From assembly GCF_031755915.1 (NCBI RefSeq), contig NC_083383.1:29449501-29513500 (forward strand): a stretch of 64,000 nt of DNA, read 5' to 3'. Below the pieces are notes generated by a model that had not been told where the DNA came from, ran no database searches, and worked only from the letters and a program-made list of their open reading frames with translations. The position numbers were made by a program, and so were the translations under genes. This stretch comes from Ziziphus jujuba (lineage: Eukaryota > Streptophyta > Magnoliopsida > Rosales > Rhamnaceae). Below are positions 46,860-59,034 of the stretch, piece after piece; position 1 is the first letter of the stretch, and every line of letters starts with the position of its first letter.

Positions 46860-48461
46860 ACACTACCATGCATAGATATTCATTGGTTTGAGATATTTGT
46901 GATCATCACTGTTGCCCATTCGTCTCTAAAGTTGTTGACATGATCAGCTTGTAACTAAGTGACACCTTCATACTGAACATGAGAAACTTATGTTAATACA
47001 TATACAAATAATCATAAATATTAATTATTACATAATAGAAATATGGTGAAATCATTAAATTAATAATAATTTGCCATTGATCTTAAGTCCGGGGGAGCAA
47101 CATTGTTCCGAATGATATCTCACATTATCATCATGTTATAGTAACCGCATTTCGTACTCCCAGGCTGTATCGGTGTCTAAATTTGCAAACAGTAAATGAT
47201 GTGTAATATTAGATACGAATATATACAAGTATTTAAATTAATTAACAACTACTAATACTCACTTTATATATAATAATTACCTTAGTTTTTTGCCATCAAA
47301 GTTTCTTTTCAGTTGTCTTCCCTTTATTCCATCCAACAAAGGAACTATATAGAAATATAAATATTGTATAATATTATATTGTAGCTTCAATTGTACATAT
47401 TCAATATAAAAACAATTAATTAAAAAAATTAGAGTTATTAACTTACTCGTCAAGCAACGATTTTAGATCCTTATTAATTATATTATTATAAGTCTTCAAA
47501 GAATCATAAAACCATGGTACTTCTTTGTATACATCAACAACACATAGCATCCAATGATTCCTACAAACACCAATAAATATCTTAGTTAATATGAGATGTA
47601 ATTTTGTAAGTTAATATGTTAACAACATAATTCAATATAAACTAACACAATTTTACCTTGCACAGTAGGGAAAGAACCATAGCTAATCATTTCTTGCATC
47701 TTGCCATCTATGCACTATATTTATCATCTGTCCATGAGGGTTTGGATGACCAACCAGTGCAATAATTCCCTTCGGAGGAGCCCTTCAATCCATCACATAA
47801 ATGCCTACATAATCCGATTACAAGAAATTATAGTGTTTATTATTAATTAAATTGAAGAATTAGTCAAAAATACATCTAATTTTAGGTTACCTTATGTAGA
47901 ACAAGATGCACTCGGAAGATAATTCTTGCATGTAACAAAAACCCTTTATATCATTCCTCGCTATGCACAACGGTTGTTCTTCTCCAAAGATCTCTTTTTT
48001 CATCTTAAATGTCCATAAATGATCGCTCTCGATGTCTTTGATCTGACATAGCAACTCTCGGATCGATGGGGTAATGACTAAGGGATCAACATTATCATCT
48101 TCATCATCCTCAACATGTGACTTGTTCGAACTTCCCTACAAATATCAACAAACAACATTTAAAGTAGGACAAAAACAAAATTATTTAAAACTTCATTATT
48201 ATTTATAACTGCATCGAACAATACCTCCTCAGATGGAAAAATAACAATATCTCTCGGCCATGCAACAAAAGCACCTTCAGCATCACCAACACGTAGAATG
48301 TCAAATGACAGAATGGGCAAAGGTGCAAATCCGTCAATAACGTCATCAATAGTCATCAATAGTGACCTTATAAAAAATAAAAAAGGGTACAGGAGATGCA
48401 AAACAAGCTTTGTGCGTCGCTTGTTTTGTGCAGAAAATAAAATAAAATAAAAAAATCTCAA
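46860..48461 (-). pseudogene. Ulp1-like (C48 cysteine peptidase) gene carried by the CACTA element
   Basis: Several minus-strand exons can be followed. 48,360-48,190 reads LRVGDAEGAFVAWPRDIV, the N-terminal signature of transposon-borne Ulp1 proteins. 48,133-47,890 contains PSIRELLCQIKD and FCYMQELSSECILFYI. 47,575-47,455 reads NHWMLCVVDVYKEVPWFYDSL, carrying the catalytic His. 47,175-47,080 reads QPGSTKCGYYNMMIM, with the catalytic Cys in the QPGSxxCGYY motif. 46,950-46,880 reads FRDEWATVM. Splice-like borders separate them. At least one stop follows CGYYNMMIM, so it is probably inactive. Ulp1 proteases cleave SUMO from target proteins; the role in transposons is unknown. It is divergent from TNP2. 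Confidence 0.8.
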
Positions 48462-49675
48462 TTATGTTAATCTAATATTTTCACTGGTTATTTGTACTTG
48501 CAATAAAATAAGATTGATAAAAAAAAGAGAAATAAAAGCGAATAAATAAAAAATGTACAGGTGACTCTGTGTGAAACTGATGTGTCGCCGATTCCCTTTA
48601 GAATCGGTCTCTCAAATTATATGGCGACGCATGTTTCATTTAATGCGTCGCTTGTTATTTCAACATAAAAAAAGAATTTAGTCTATGATAAAATTTAAAT
48701 TCAAATAAACTATCATTGATACCCAAAAATCTGAAAGTTCATCTCATTGAACATACTTACATCGAGCAATTGGTCTATAGGTCCTTGTTGCATTAGATCA
48801 ATTTACAATTGGTATACCCTATCTCAAATTTAGTCATGAGATGTGTTTTTGTGTTTCATGTATACACATATATGTGAATAATTGAAAAGAGCATTGATAA
48901 AACTGTTTTTTGTTTTTAGATCTATGGAATTGATGTTCATTGGAATGCTACATGAAAATAATTGTAGATGAAATTTCAAAAAAAATAATGAAATTTTAAA
49001 AATAAATTTTAAATTCTAGAAGATAAGGTAACTCTATTAAATGCCACTGCATTGCTTGTTATTAAAATGTTGGGGACATAACAGAAAATAAACTGTACTT
49101 GGAAAAAAAAAACATTTCAAAGAATTAAATAAAATGAAAAGGCGACTCTAAAGATGTTTGTGCATCGCTTGATTCGTTATCAGGCTTAACCTTTGGCGAC
49201 ACAGTTTTTAAATGGGTTGCCTGTTTTTTCCATTTTCTGAAATTTTTTTGCGCGTTTTAAAATTTTACGTGGGCGTTTGAATACCATTTCTTTGGGCAAA
49301 ATAGATGTTAGTACGCTGCCAAATAGATGTTAGAATTCGAAGCAATCTAAGATAGACTTGAAGAGTTGGATATTTTGGGTTCAAGTTTCCGTTTGCCAGA
49401 GTTGCTGTCTGGAAGCTGGATTCCTTTGTGTCGCCTCGTGGTTAGCTTGGCTTCTTCTTTCTTCATCTCCATGGTTTCGGTGAGTTTCTTTTTCTTTATG
49501 ATTAGCAGTGACATGTGGTGGGTTAGGTAATTTTTTTTTTTTTTCATTATTAGTTTTGTTGGGTTTTCTTAATCTTGCTTATGTCGATGTTCGCTGGGTT
49601 TTCTTAATAATCTTGCTTTTGTCAGTAATCTGTTTGTGATATTGTTTGACATTGTTATACTTAGATCGTAGGAAA
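48462..49675. other. Intergenic region between the divergent CACTA genes
   Basis: No coding sequence. Two pairs of GCGACGC/GCGTCGC words (48,555-48,650; 49,140-49,210) resemble the subterminal array core. It presumably includes the promoters of both the Ulp1-like gene and TNP2. Confidence 0.4.
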
Positions 49676-52160
49676 ATGGATAAATCGTGGATAACAAAAG
49701 ATAGAACCTCAAGCAATTTTGCTAAGGGGGTGAATGAATTTTTGAAATTTAGCATGGAGAATGCCAATGATTTAATGCCATTTGGTGTCCTTGCATGTAA
49801 TGTGGAAATATGAAAATCCATACTATTAGGGATATTAAAGGCCATATATATTGGAATGGGTTTGATGTCAACTATCGGCGATGGATTTGGCATGGTAAGT
49901 CATGTGCTGACAGTATTGGACCATCTTCTCATTTTGGGAATATTAATGTAGAATATAATGAAAATGATAATGGTAGTAAGGAATACGTGGCTTTCAATAA
50001 CTTAGAAATGACCCGTGCTACATTCAAAAATTTTGAAAATGATCCTAATGAATTTGCTACATTATTGAAGGATGCGGAGAAACCTTTGTACCCAGGTTGT
50101 ACCAAATTTACCAAGTTGTCGGCCTTGGTTAAATTGTACAACTTAAAGGCAAGATATGGATATTCTGATAAGAGCTTTGATGTACTGTTGTAATTGTTAT
50201 CTGAGATGTTGCCAAATGACAATGTGTTGCCAACATCCATGTACAATTTTAAGAAGACTTTGAGTGCTTTGGGAATGGAGTACACCAAGATTCATGCATG
50301 TCCTAAAAGTTGTATTTTGTTTAGGAAGGAATATGTGGACCTTAATGAATGTCCTAAATGTGGATCTGCTAGATGGAAAATTGATAAGAATGGAGTTGCT
50401 AGCAATATTCCAAATAAAATTTTGTGGTACTTTCCTATTATTCCTCATTTTAAAAGAATGTTTCGTAGTGTTGCAACGGCTAAGAATTTGACATGGCATG
50501 CCAATGGGAGAAAGGTTAAGACAGGGGAAATGCAACACCCTACGGATTCTCCATCTTGGAAGTTTATTGATCGTTTATGGCCAAACTTTGCATCCGAAGA
50601 TAGGAATTTGAGACTTGGGATCACGGCCGATAGAGTTAATCCACATAGTATGTTAAGTAGTATGTATAGTTGTTGGCCTGTGATGACAGTTATGTATAAT
50701 CTTCCTCCATGGTTGTATATGAAGCGGAATTTTATGATGCTGAGTCTTCTAATTTCTGAACCGAAGCAACCCAGCAATCAAATTGATGTATACATAGAAC
50801 TATTAGTTGAAGACCTGCAGCGGTTGTGGAATGAAGGTGTTACGGTCTTCAATGCTTATCATCAAGAGAAATTCACTTTAAAGGCAATGTTGCTATGGAC
50901 AATAAATGATTTCCTAGCTTATGGTAACTTCTCCGGTCATGCAGTGAAGGGATATTATGCTTGTCCAATTTGCAGTGAAAATACTTTTGCTACAAGGCTA
51001 AAGCATGGGAAAAAAATGAGTTTTACCGAGCATAGAAGATTTCTTCCTCCGAATCATCGCTACAAAAGGCAAGAAAAAGCTTTCAATGGATTTCAAGAAT
51101 TTGGAGTGCCTCCAAAACCATTGAGTGGAGAAGAAATCTTAGCTAAGCTTAATGCAATGAGTTTTGATAACTCAAATAAGAGGAAAAGGACTGTTGATTT
51201 TAAAAAATGTTGGAAGAAGAAGTCCATTTTTTTTAATTGCAATATTGGAAATTTCTCCATATGCGACATAATTTAGATGTCATGCATATTGAGAAAAATT
51301 TTTGTGAGAGCATATATGGTACATTGCTCAATATTCTTGGTAAGACGAAGGATGGAGTTAATGCTCGGTTAGTTTTACAAGAAATGGGTTTTCGGAAAGA
51401 CTTGGCCCCCAAGCCGCAAGAAAATTGAATTTTCCTACCATTGGCCTGCTATACATTATCAAAGCATGAGAAAAAATTGTTTTGTAAGTGTTTAGCCCAC
51501 TTAAAGGTTCCAGATGATTATTCTTCAAACTTTAGGAATCTTGTTTCTATGGAGGACTTAAAGATGGTAGGATTGAAATCTCATGATTGTCATACATTGA
51601 TGCAACAATTCTTGCCTCTTGTAATTTGTGCACTCCTTCCTAAACATGTGAGACATGCAATTGCAAGAATTTATTTTTTCTGCAATGCAATTTGCAAGAA
51701 ATCTATCATTGTTGCTGAATTGGACAAAATTCAAAATGATCTTGTTACAACTTTGTGCCTTCTAGAGAAATTCTTTCCACCATCATTTTTTGATGTAACG
51801 GTTCATCTAACTGTACATTTGGCTCTAGAGGTCAAATTGTGTGGACCAATACATTTCAGTTGATGTACCCATTTGAGAGATACATAAAAGTATTGAAAGG
51901 TTATGTTCGAAATAAAAATCGGCCAGAAGGTTGTATTGCCGAGAGTTACATATGTGAAGAAGTGATTGAGTTTTGTAGTGAATTTCAAAGAGGGATAGAT
52001 GCAATTGGAAACCCCATTGGTAGAGATCAAAAGTTAAATGATAAGGATGATGTTGGTGCCCCCATTAAAGGTGGAAAAAATCAAGAAAGTTGGGAGCAAG
52101 TTCATAGATGTGTACTTTCGAATGTACCAGAAGTGGAACCGTATGTCAGGTGCGTATAAT
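49676..52160 (+). pseudogene. CACTA TNP2 transposase pseudogene
   Basis: Begins at ATG 49,676 with MDKSWITKDRTSSNFAKGV, the transposase-associated zinc-finger domain. A frameshift near 49,808 puts the IYWNGFDVNYRRWIWHG block in the next frame. The main transposase domain follows: a stop at 50,191, then LPTSMYNFKKTLSALGMEY, CPKCGSARWK, and the DVYIELLVEDLQRLWNEGV and GYYACPICSE blocks to ~51,230. A frameshift near 51,235 precedes the LDVMHIEKNFCESIYGTLLN block. DUF4218-like sequence (51,441-51,863 and 51,860-52,140, with QLMYPFERYIKVLKGYVRN) closes it. At least three stops and three frameshifts make it inactive. The usual function is cutting at the CACTA ends. Confidence 0.9.
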
Positions 52161-52439
52161 ATATATATATATATATATATCAACATGTATAATTTAGTTG
52201 ATATTTTGAATATATTAATATGCATAAATAGTTTGATATTTACAAAAACTTTTATTTGCTTTAGTATTCATTTTGACGTCTTGAAGTCAAGCAAAAAAAA
52301 AAAAAATCAAGGAAAAAAAGCAAAATGGTTTCAAGACGAACACAAATATACATTTATGTACTGGTTACATGATAAAGTATGGGAAAGTTAAATATTCAAT
52401 ATAATATCATTGTTTTAGCTTTAACTTTTCATATTTTTT

Positions 52440-53050
52440 TCAATTGACTAGATTGAACAGGAGCGAAGTGAACCTAATCATACAGTTTCTGAAACAGTAA
52501 GATGGATAGCCCATGGTCCACAACGGGTGGTAACGAAACATGAAGGATATGTCATTAGAGGGATTCGATTCAACACTTTAGATATGGATAATAAACGGGT
52601 CACTCAGAATAGTGGTGTCAAAGTTATTGCCAAAAGTGAGCATTTTGCTAGTGCTAAAGATAAAACCCAATTTTAGCTGAGATGGCATACAAGTGTGATT
52701 GAGTTGACAGTAATGGTGTGAAAGTTGATGAGATGGGGTTTACATGTGTTAACTTTAATAAAATTGGATATAAATCTGACCCATTCATCATGGCTTCACA
52801 AGTTCAATAAATATTTTATGTTGAAGATCAACTTGATTCGAGATGGTCTATTGTTCTAACTCCACCATGACATCGTACTTTTGTTAAAGAAGAATTGGTT
52901 GAAGAAGATGTTCTTGGCAATACTAGGATGGCTCACAATCCATTTGCCATACAATTGCCAAGTGTTGATGAAAATGATAATGAGGATGAATGTGAGAGTG
53001 ACTATGTTCGTAATAACTGTGAGGGAATATGGATAAACAATATCTTCTAA
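52440..53050 (+). pseudogene. TNP2 C-terminal DUF4216 exon relic
   Basis: After an intron-like AT-rich gap with a (TA)n run (52,157-52,181), coding resumes with RWIAHGPQRVVTKHEGYVIRG and RFNTLDMDNKRVTQNSGV, then in another frame GVKVDEMGFTCVNFNKIGYKSDPFI and, further, EDQLDSRWSIVLTPP. These are ordered DUF4216 signatures, normal for the C-terminal region of plant CACTA transposases. An acidic tail ends at TAA 53,048-53,050. It contains stops. Confidence 0.82.
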
Positions 53051-53619
53051 ATAATTTGGTACGTATATTTATTAACTTATGTTTTAAGTAATATTTATGA
53101 CATTTATAATTTGTTAAATTATTTTTTGATCCGCTTTCTTATGTGTTTTCCACTTTTAATTAGGAGAAATGTCCTCTCCAAATCTTAAAAAGGTAATATT
53201 CTTTAAATTTTCATCTATACTAAATTACAAATTTAATAATGATTAATATTTTATTAATTTATTTTGCATAAGTGTTAATAACTTTTAAAATTTTTCCATA
53301 TGGAGAATGAGAGTGTACTATCATCAACAAGAGGACGTCAACTTCCATCTCAATGAGTATGCATTCATTTAATTAATACTAAATTTGTTATGAAAAAATA
53401 CAATAGTTTACAAATTATATAAAAATATGTCAATGATATAATATTTAATTTATTTGATAATTAATTTGTTATGAAAAAATATTTATTTTAAATTTTTTGT
53501 ATTCTAATTATTTTGGCTAGTTTTAGTTTTTTATATTTTAATTATTTTTGTATTTTTACTATTTTAATCACATTTCACAAAATTGAAAAAAAGTAAAATT
53601 ACACAAAAAAGAAGAAGAA
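53051..53619. other. CACTA interior, AT-rich
   Basis: AT-rich sequence between the DUF4216 relic and the right subterminal array. No domain seen; a small coding-like piece (STRGRQLPSQ, ~53,320) may be a last exon. Confidence 0.4.
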
Positions 53620-54414
53620 GGGGCGACTAATAAACAAACAACCACGTCACCTAACATACGTGGAGAAAGTTGCTAATATCAGTTTTAGCGACTTTATCTA
53701 AAGACCTCAACAGTGCATCACTAAAAGAGGAATGAGTCACTAAATAGGCGACCCTAATAATGAGTCGCTAAATATTCGACTATTAGCGGCTAAAACATTT
53801 AGAGACTCAACACGAAAACATTATTTATAATTTTCTAGCGACATTGTCTAAAAGCATCGCTAAATAATGTGTCGCTATAAGCTGAAAAATACAATGAGTC
53901 GCTAAAATATGTTACGCGTCGCTAAAATGAGTTATGCGTCGCTAAAAACACAAATATAGGCTACTCTCATTATGCATAGCTAAATGTCCATATGAGTCGC
54001 TAAAAATTGAATATTAGTGACACTAAAAATGAGTCGACAAAATTGTTTTGAGTCGTTAAAAAGTAAAATACAGGAGACTCTTATAATGCGTAGCTAAAAT
54101 GTCCATGAGTTACTAAAACGAGACTATAGGCGACTCTTAATATGAGTCGCTAAAATGTGTTTTGAGTCACTATAACGTGAATATAGGCGACTCTTAAGAT
54201 GAGTCGCTAAAATGTATATACTGGCGACTATTTTACTACGTCGCTAAAAGTTGTAATGTGTCGCTAAAAACGCAAATAACTGTAACTCTAAAAATGAGTC
54301 GCTAGTTTTCTTATGGACTTAGCGATAGGAAGTTAGGCGACTCTCTACAGTACGTCGTTAAAAGTTTTGTGCGATGCATTTATTGCGTCATTTATCAATG
54401 CGATTCTAATAGTG
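53620..54414. repeat. CACTA right subterminal repeats (GAGTCGCTAAAA words)
   Basis: Dozens of short words GAGTCGCTAAAA, GCGACTCTTA and TGCGTCGCTAAA in both orientations, spaced about 20-60 bp, fill the last ~800 bp before the terminal CACTA repeat. They differ in length and arrangement from the 170-bp left array but share the GCGAC/GTCGC core. Confidence 0.85.
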
Positions 54415-54417
54415 TTA

Positions 54418-55092
54418 GTGTAATTGGTTTTTTTTATCATGGATTTCCTTTAATTTTGTCGCATTTAGCATGTGCATTGGATTAGGTTTTTATATAAGCA
54501 CTGATGTCTTGTACCATGTGTATGAACTTGATTATTGCTTAATTGAAGTTTTAGATTTTTCCACAACTCCATCAGCTTCATAACATAATAGTATCTCAAA
54601 GGTTGTTGGACTCTATCAGCTTTTTCACCTTTATGTGTATCTTATTAGGTTTATAAGTTTCTGTAAATCACAAAAAGCATATGATCATTTCCCTCTACCA
54701 GTTTGAAAGTAAGAATTATATAGATCCAGTTTATTTGGTGTCCAAATTAGGCTGATTAGTTTTTTTCTTTTTTTTTTCCCTGCTTTTGCAATATTGGAGT
54801 GTAAAGATTTGAATTTGAATCATTGCATAAGAGAATAGTAATTTTTATTAGATTGCAACGATGAATCCAAAAAATTTGGTCAAAAGGAGCTCAATTAAAA
54901 TCATTTTTTTTTTCAAAGAACTTAAATTATAATAATGGATAATAAAGCCAAAAAAATTACTTATTCGTGCATAATTAATAATTTATATTTAATGTCCTTG
55001 AGAACTTAACTTCACTAGTTAATGTCCAAAAAGTTATTCAAAAACAATGTCACGAAAGTCAATGTATCTGGCGCCATCAAACACTAATAGTC
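54418..55092 (+). repeat. Probable 3' LTR remainder of the + strand copia, then AT-rich DNA
   Basis: Directly after the CACTA element, sequence compatible with the displaced copia LTR continues, including a TATA-like TTTTTATATAAGCAC (~54,487) about 30 bp before a possible start region. The LTR end and its target duplication were not resolved because the partner 5' LTR is missing. From about 54,600 the sequence is AT-rich without features. Confidence 0.4.
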
Positions 55093-55560
55093 AATGATGA
55101 CCCAAATAATGATGTCCGAAAGAAGGAGACAGTTGATAATTAATTACAAAAAAAATAGAAAAGTCGACACAAGATTATTTATCATAAATTTAAAAATGGT
55201 CAAACACTGATAGTTTATCACTTATTGTCAAAATTAACAAGATGTATTCACGCACGCAAGATGAAAAATTCTTCTGTAAACTTGGAAAATATTTGTATAT
55301 ATGAAAGTCTAAAGTTTACATCGCCAATACTTAATGATGACCCAAATAATGATGTCCGGAAGGAGACATTGATAATTAACTACAAAAAAAATAAAAAAAA
55401 AAGTCGACACAAGATTATATATCATAAATTTAAAAATGGTCATCGTTTATCACCTAGTTAAAATCAACAAGATTTATTCACGCACGCAAGATGAAAAATT
55501 CTTCTGTAAACTTGGAAAATATTCGTATATATGAAAGTCTTAAGTTTACATCCCCAGCTA
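55093..55560. repeat. ~240-bp tandem duplication
   Basis: Two units, 55,093-55,332 and 55,333-~55,560, start with AATGATGACCCAAATAATGA and share CACGCACGCAAGATGAAAAA and AAACTTGGAAAATATT. They are very similar, with small indels. The 78-codon frame at 55,225-55,461 arises from the repeat and is not a gene. Confidence 0.85.
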
Positions 55561-55854
55561 TATTGTGATAAAATTGTTTCCTATCATCTTTTAGAAGACT
55601 ATTTTCAGTCAATATCATTATCTAATGGGCTGGTCATATTCAAAGTAGGCATTTTTTTTTTTTTTGTTTTTTTAAAAGTTGAATTTAATGGTTGTTGGAT
55701 TCTATCATTTTAGAATCTCACAACCTGAATTTTTTTTTTTTTTTTTTGGCCCCTTTTAACTAGAAGCATTTGAATCAAAAGTTGTACATGCTTGAACAAC
55801 ATGAAGTCAGAATACCCCATTACGATCAGCACTAGAAAAAAATAGTTGATTAAT

Positions 55855-55906
55855 TCACTCTTCTTCTCCAAAGGCTATCGCAATTCCAAAAATATTCACG
55901 ACTTTC
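55855..55906 (-). pseudogene. 3' part of an unrecognised gene fragment split by LTR I
   Basis: On the minus strand this is the end of a frame that continues from 58,913 across LTR I: joined through one target-duplication copy it reads GNAREAIDKILKVVNIFG, then IAIAFGEEE and a TGA (55,857-55,855). The uninterrupted frame across the insertion suggests real coding sequence before the LTR arrived. Family unknown. Confidence 0.3.
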
Positions 55907-58828
55907 TGTCAGGACCCATCCAGAATTTCTTCCCCGGAACCCTAAACAAGCCCTGATCCCAGGGAAACCCTACCGGACCCTCCAATAGAAAATCCGGCAG
56001 AGCCTCCCCTAAGGGATAGACTTACCACAAATTACCTGCACTGAAAACACACTTCTATAATCATCCCCTTACAAGTTGTTCCACAAATTTCAGCACTTCT
56101 CAAAAACAACAACAGTCCAGTGCATAAATAAAACATAAGTATCCCAATAGTATACAGAGCTTTAAGAAGTGCTAATCAACAGAAATACAACAAGGATGAA
56201 AGAAATAATACACTGAAATGAAAGAGTACAGAAGTACTTCTTGAAACACAACAGCAGCGGAAAACTTGGTTCGCTCCGGAAGAACGTCTACCACCACTTG
56301 CACCTAAGGGAACGGAATTTAAGAGTATGAGATGCTAATCATCTCAATGAGTAACCCTAACTACTGAACACCTTTAGTGGTAATAAAATAATATTAATAG
56401 CAATTAAGGAATAGAACAAATACCAACAATTAATAAATAAATGATAATAACGGTTGGAAAATAATAATTTCCCTCAAAACTCTTACCAATCGCTCCGTTT
56501 GAAATATTCCCTTCTTAAAACCTTTTCACAAAACCCAATGTACATACCTCCCGAAAACCAAGGGATTAAACCATTTGATAAACAATAATTAAATAAATAC
56601 ATACCCCAATATATAATTAAAATGTAATAAATTATAGTAAATAATTTTGAACACCTTTGGGGTTTAAAACATTATTTGCAATTTACACTGACGCACCACA
56701 CCATATACCGGTGATGCCCTCCGATACCCAGCGTCCCGAGCACCGACTAGCGGGGGGTTAAAGAGAGAAACCTGCAACGGCACTTCGGTGTCCCGACAGT
56801 ACCGCTGCTGAAACCATCAACCCGGCCAAGGAGGAGGGCGGCTGTGCGCAATAACAAACTTGCCTGCCCACGGTCCAATGGCAACTCACGGGTGAAGTAA
56901 TAACCGCGCGCTAAACCACATAATACCTGCGCGCTACCACGTGTCCATACACCAGAACACCAATACTGTATGAGTGCGTCTAAAAATAAACATTATTAAC
57001 CAACCGTACCGTACCGTTTTCCAAAATTACCATGGGAAATACATTAAATTGTCACACTTACCATCCCACATATTTTTATATAATAAACCGGTACAAAATA
57101 TTGATAACCAACAAACCACAATTTTCTCAAAGTACGAGATGCAACCATAAAAATACTGCGGGCATAATTTATAAATTTAAACAAATATTTTTGTAAAATA
57201 TTTAACCCAATTATGCCCGAAAAATTAATACTGAAAAACACGTACAAATACTACCGAAATACACTTTGCTCATGCATAATAAATAAATTAAACCGCAATA
57301 AAATTCATAATTAAATCGCACCACATGAGCATAATTTAAATATCAATTTAAATACCAATTAAACATAATTAATTGCCCAAAATAATTTTTGAAGGTGGGT
57401 CACTCACCTTGAGCGCGTAAATCAACTAAGATCCTCCTCGGGATCAACTCTGCCACTCGTACGCGCACCTAAACAACCACAGTGCACCAACCACAAATAT
57501 TAATATTTTATTCGAGTAATTCCCAAATGGGTACCCGGGGAGCAAACACCAAACGATATCTAAAGGTTACGAGTTATATACCGAATCAAAGCTCGCGTGA
57601 TGAGGATCACGGATTCGGTCTTACTTTCTTGTGATCGGACCCGACGGGGTCAGAATCTCGCCGGAAAGCTTTTTGGGTTTCGCTCCGTAATTCTCCCAAA
57701 CCGTCGCGAATTGGGAGAAACGGATGCTGGATCTGGATTCAAGAGGTCGAACACAGTAGACTGGAGCCGACCGGAAAACTGGGTACTCGCCGGAACAGTA
57801 ACTTCCGGTGAGCCGCCGCGGTCACCGGCAACCGTCGCCCGCGGCGGCGCGTGCGGTGGCCGTTGGCTGTGATTTTTTGTAGATTTGTAGATCCTGGAGA
57901 GAGCAATCCAATGGGACCTGCGGTGAGGCAAACGGAGGCCGGACGGCGGAGAAATCACGGTTTGAAGATTTCCGGCCCCTCGCCGGAAAAAGCTCCGATC
58001 CCGGTGCGTCGGTGGTCCGATGGCAGTGAAACTTGGTGGGTCGGCCGGACTTGAGGAGGTGGTGCTGGCTAGCTGGCGCGTGTGGCCGGAAAATGGCCGA
58101 AAATGGGCCGATCGGCGGTGGAGGGAAAAACTCGCCGCCGATCTTCGAATGTCCTATCCGGGCGCGTCTGGCGGGCGATCGCCGTGAAACTTTGAGGTTT
58201 TGCCGGAAATGGGGAGGGGAAGCTTGCTGGCCGGCGCGTGTACAGTAAATCGACTGGAAAATTTGAAAATCTCCGGTAGCCGTCGGACTTGCTCTCTCTT
58301 TCTCTCTCCTCTCTCTCTTTCTCTCTCTTCCCCGAGATTTTTATTAAATAAAAGCCACCGTGTGACACTGTTCATGACACGTGGACCAATCAGAAGCTGA
58401 CACGTGGTGTTTCACTGTTCATCAACTCAAAAACATTAAAATATTACGGTATCCGGTAAACTTCACGCGTCTATAACTTTTTAACCGGATGTCCGTTTTA
58501 AGCGTGCCGCTAGTCTGTGAACTCGTATCGACGAGCACTTCACAACCATGCACGAGTCAAAGCTCATTTCCCCATAAATAAAAAGTCAACTTCAGCACCC
58601 CTTGGACAGTTTGGACCGCAACTTGGTTTGCCCATAACTTTCAAACTGTAGCTCCGTTTTCGACGTGCTACTAGTCTACGAACTCGGGGCGTCGTGCACT
58701 TCGCCACGGTACCCTGGTCAACTGGAAATTCCAACTGGAACAAAAAGTCAACTTTTGACCCGCTCGGTCAACGGTCAACCTCGATCAACGTGCACGGATT
58801 CCGGTGCGATTTGGGACGGGGTGTTACA
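55907..58828 (-). mobile_element. Solo LTR I (gypsy type), 2,922 bp, clean target duplication
   Basis: Minus-strand LTR from TGTCAGGACCCATCC to GACGGGGTGTTACA with a perfect 5-bp duplication CTTTC (55,902-55,906; 58,829-58,833). It is the best-preserved copy with A and B in length and sequence: GC-rich block at about 56,690-56,900, palindrome at ~56,328, CT-rich tract at ~58,290-58,330. Two ~165-bp modules (58,467 and 58,632) lie near its sense start. No internal domain remains, so it is a solo LTR. Frames of 60-102 codons within it (57,597-58,400) are GC-rich LTR sequence, not genes. Confidence 0.92.
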
Positions 58829-59009
58829 CTTTCAGTATCTTATCGATGGCTTCTCTTGCATTACCGGGCATGAGCAGTTTTGTTGCAGAATTGATAGTTG
58901 AATCATATGTTTCCTAGATAAAAAAATATGTTAATATATTTTGACGTATACAATTTAACTTCCTTCCCAATCAATCCAATTATCCTCACCGAGGTCAAGA
59001 CTTTAGCAT
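58829..59009 (-). pseudogene. 5' part of the unrecognised gene fragment split by LTR I
   Basis: 58,913-58,829 (minus) follows a TTTTTTATCTAG acceptor-like tract and reads ETYDSTINSATKLLMPGNAR. A preceding exon-like piece, 59,009-58,960, reads DAKVLTSVRIIGLIGKE between a TTCACAG acceptor and a GT donor. The intervening 46 bp is too short for a normal plant intron, so one border may be wrong or the fragment is decayed. I do not recognise the protein. Confidence 0.3.
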
Positions 59010-59034
59010 CTGTGAAGCCAATAAAATTTTCAAA

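Larger units (their letters stand above)
45178..54414 (+). mobile_element. CACTA (En/Spm) transposon, 9.24 kb, with TNP2 and Ulp1-like genes
   Basis: The left end is CACTATGAGAAAATTG and the right end is the complement of CACTATTAGAATCG. A 3-bp duplication TTA flanks it (45,175-45,177; 54,415-54,417), as expected for CACTA. Between the ends lie a subterminal repeat array (45,640-46,690), a minus-strand Ulp1-like gene (46,860-48,461), a plus-strand TNP2 transposase gene (49,676-53,050) and a right subterminal array of GAGTCGCTAAAA words (53,620-54,414). Both genes are damaged, so it is defective. It lies in the 3' LTR region of the + strand copia relic. Confidence 0.92.

Noticed and set aside
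55225..55461. 78-codon ORF
   Set aside because: It spans the junction of a 240-bp tandem duplication and has no counterpart elsewhere.
57597..58400. Cluster of 66-102 codon ORFs on both strands
   Set aside because: They belong to the GC-rich section of LTR I; high GC lowers stop frequency and no domain is present.
13717..58828. The ~3-kb repeats as full retrotransposons
   Set aside because: Each is a single LTR-like unit with TG...CA ends and (where clear) 5-bp TSDs, with no gag-pol between; only copy D has a trace of internal sequence.
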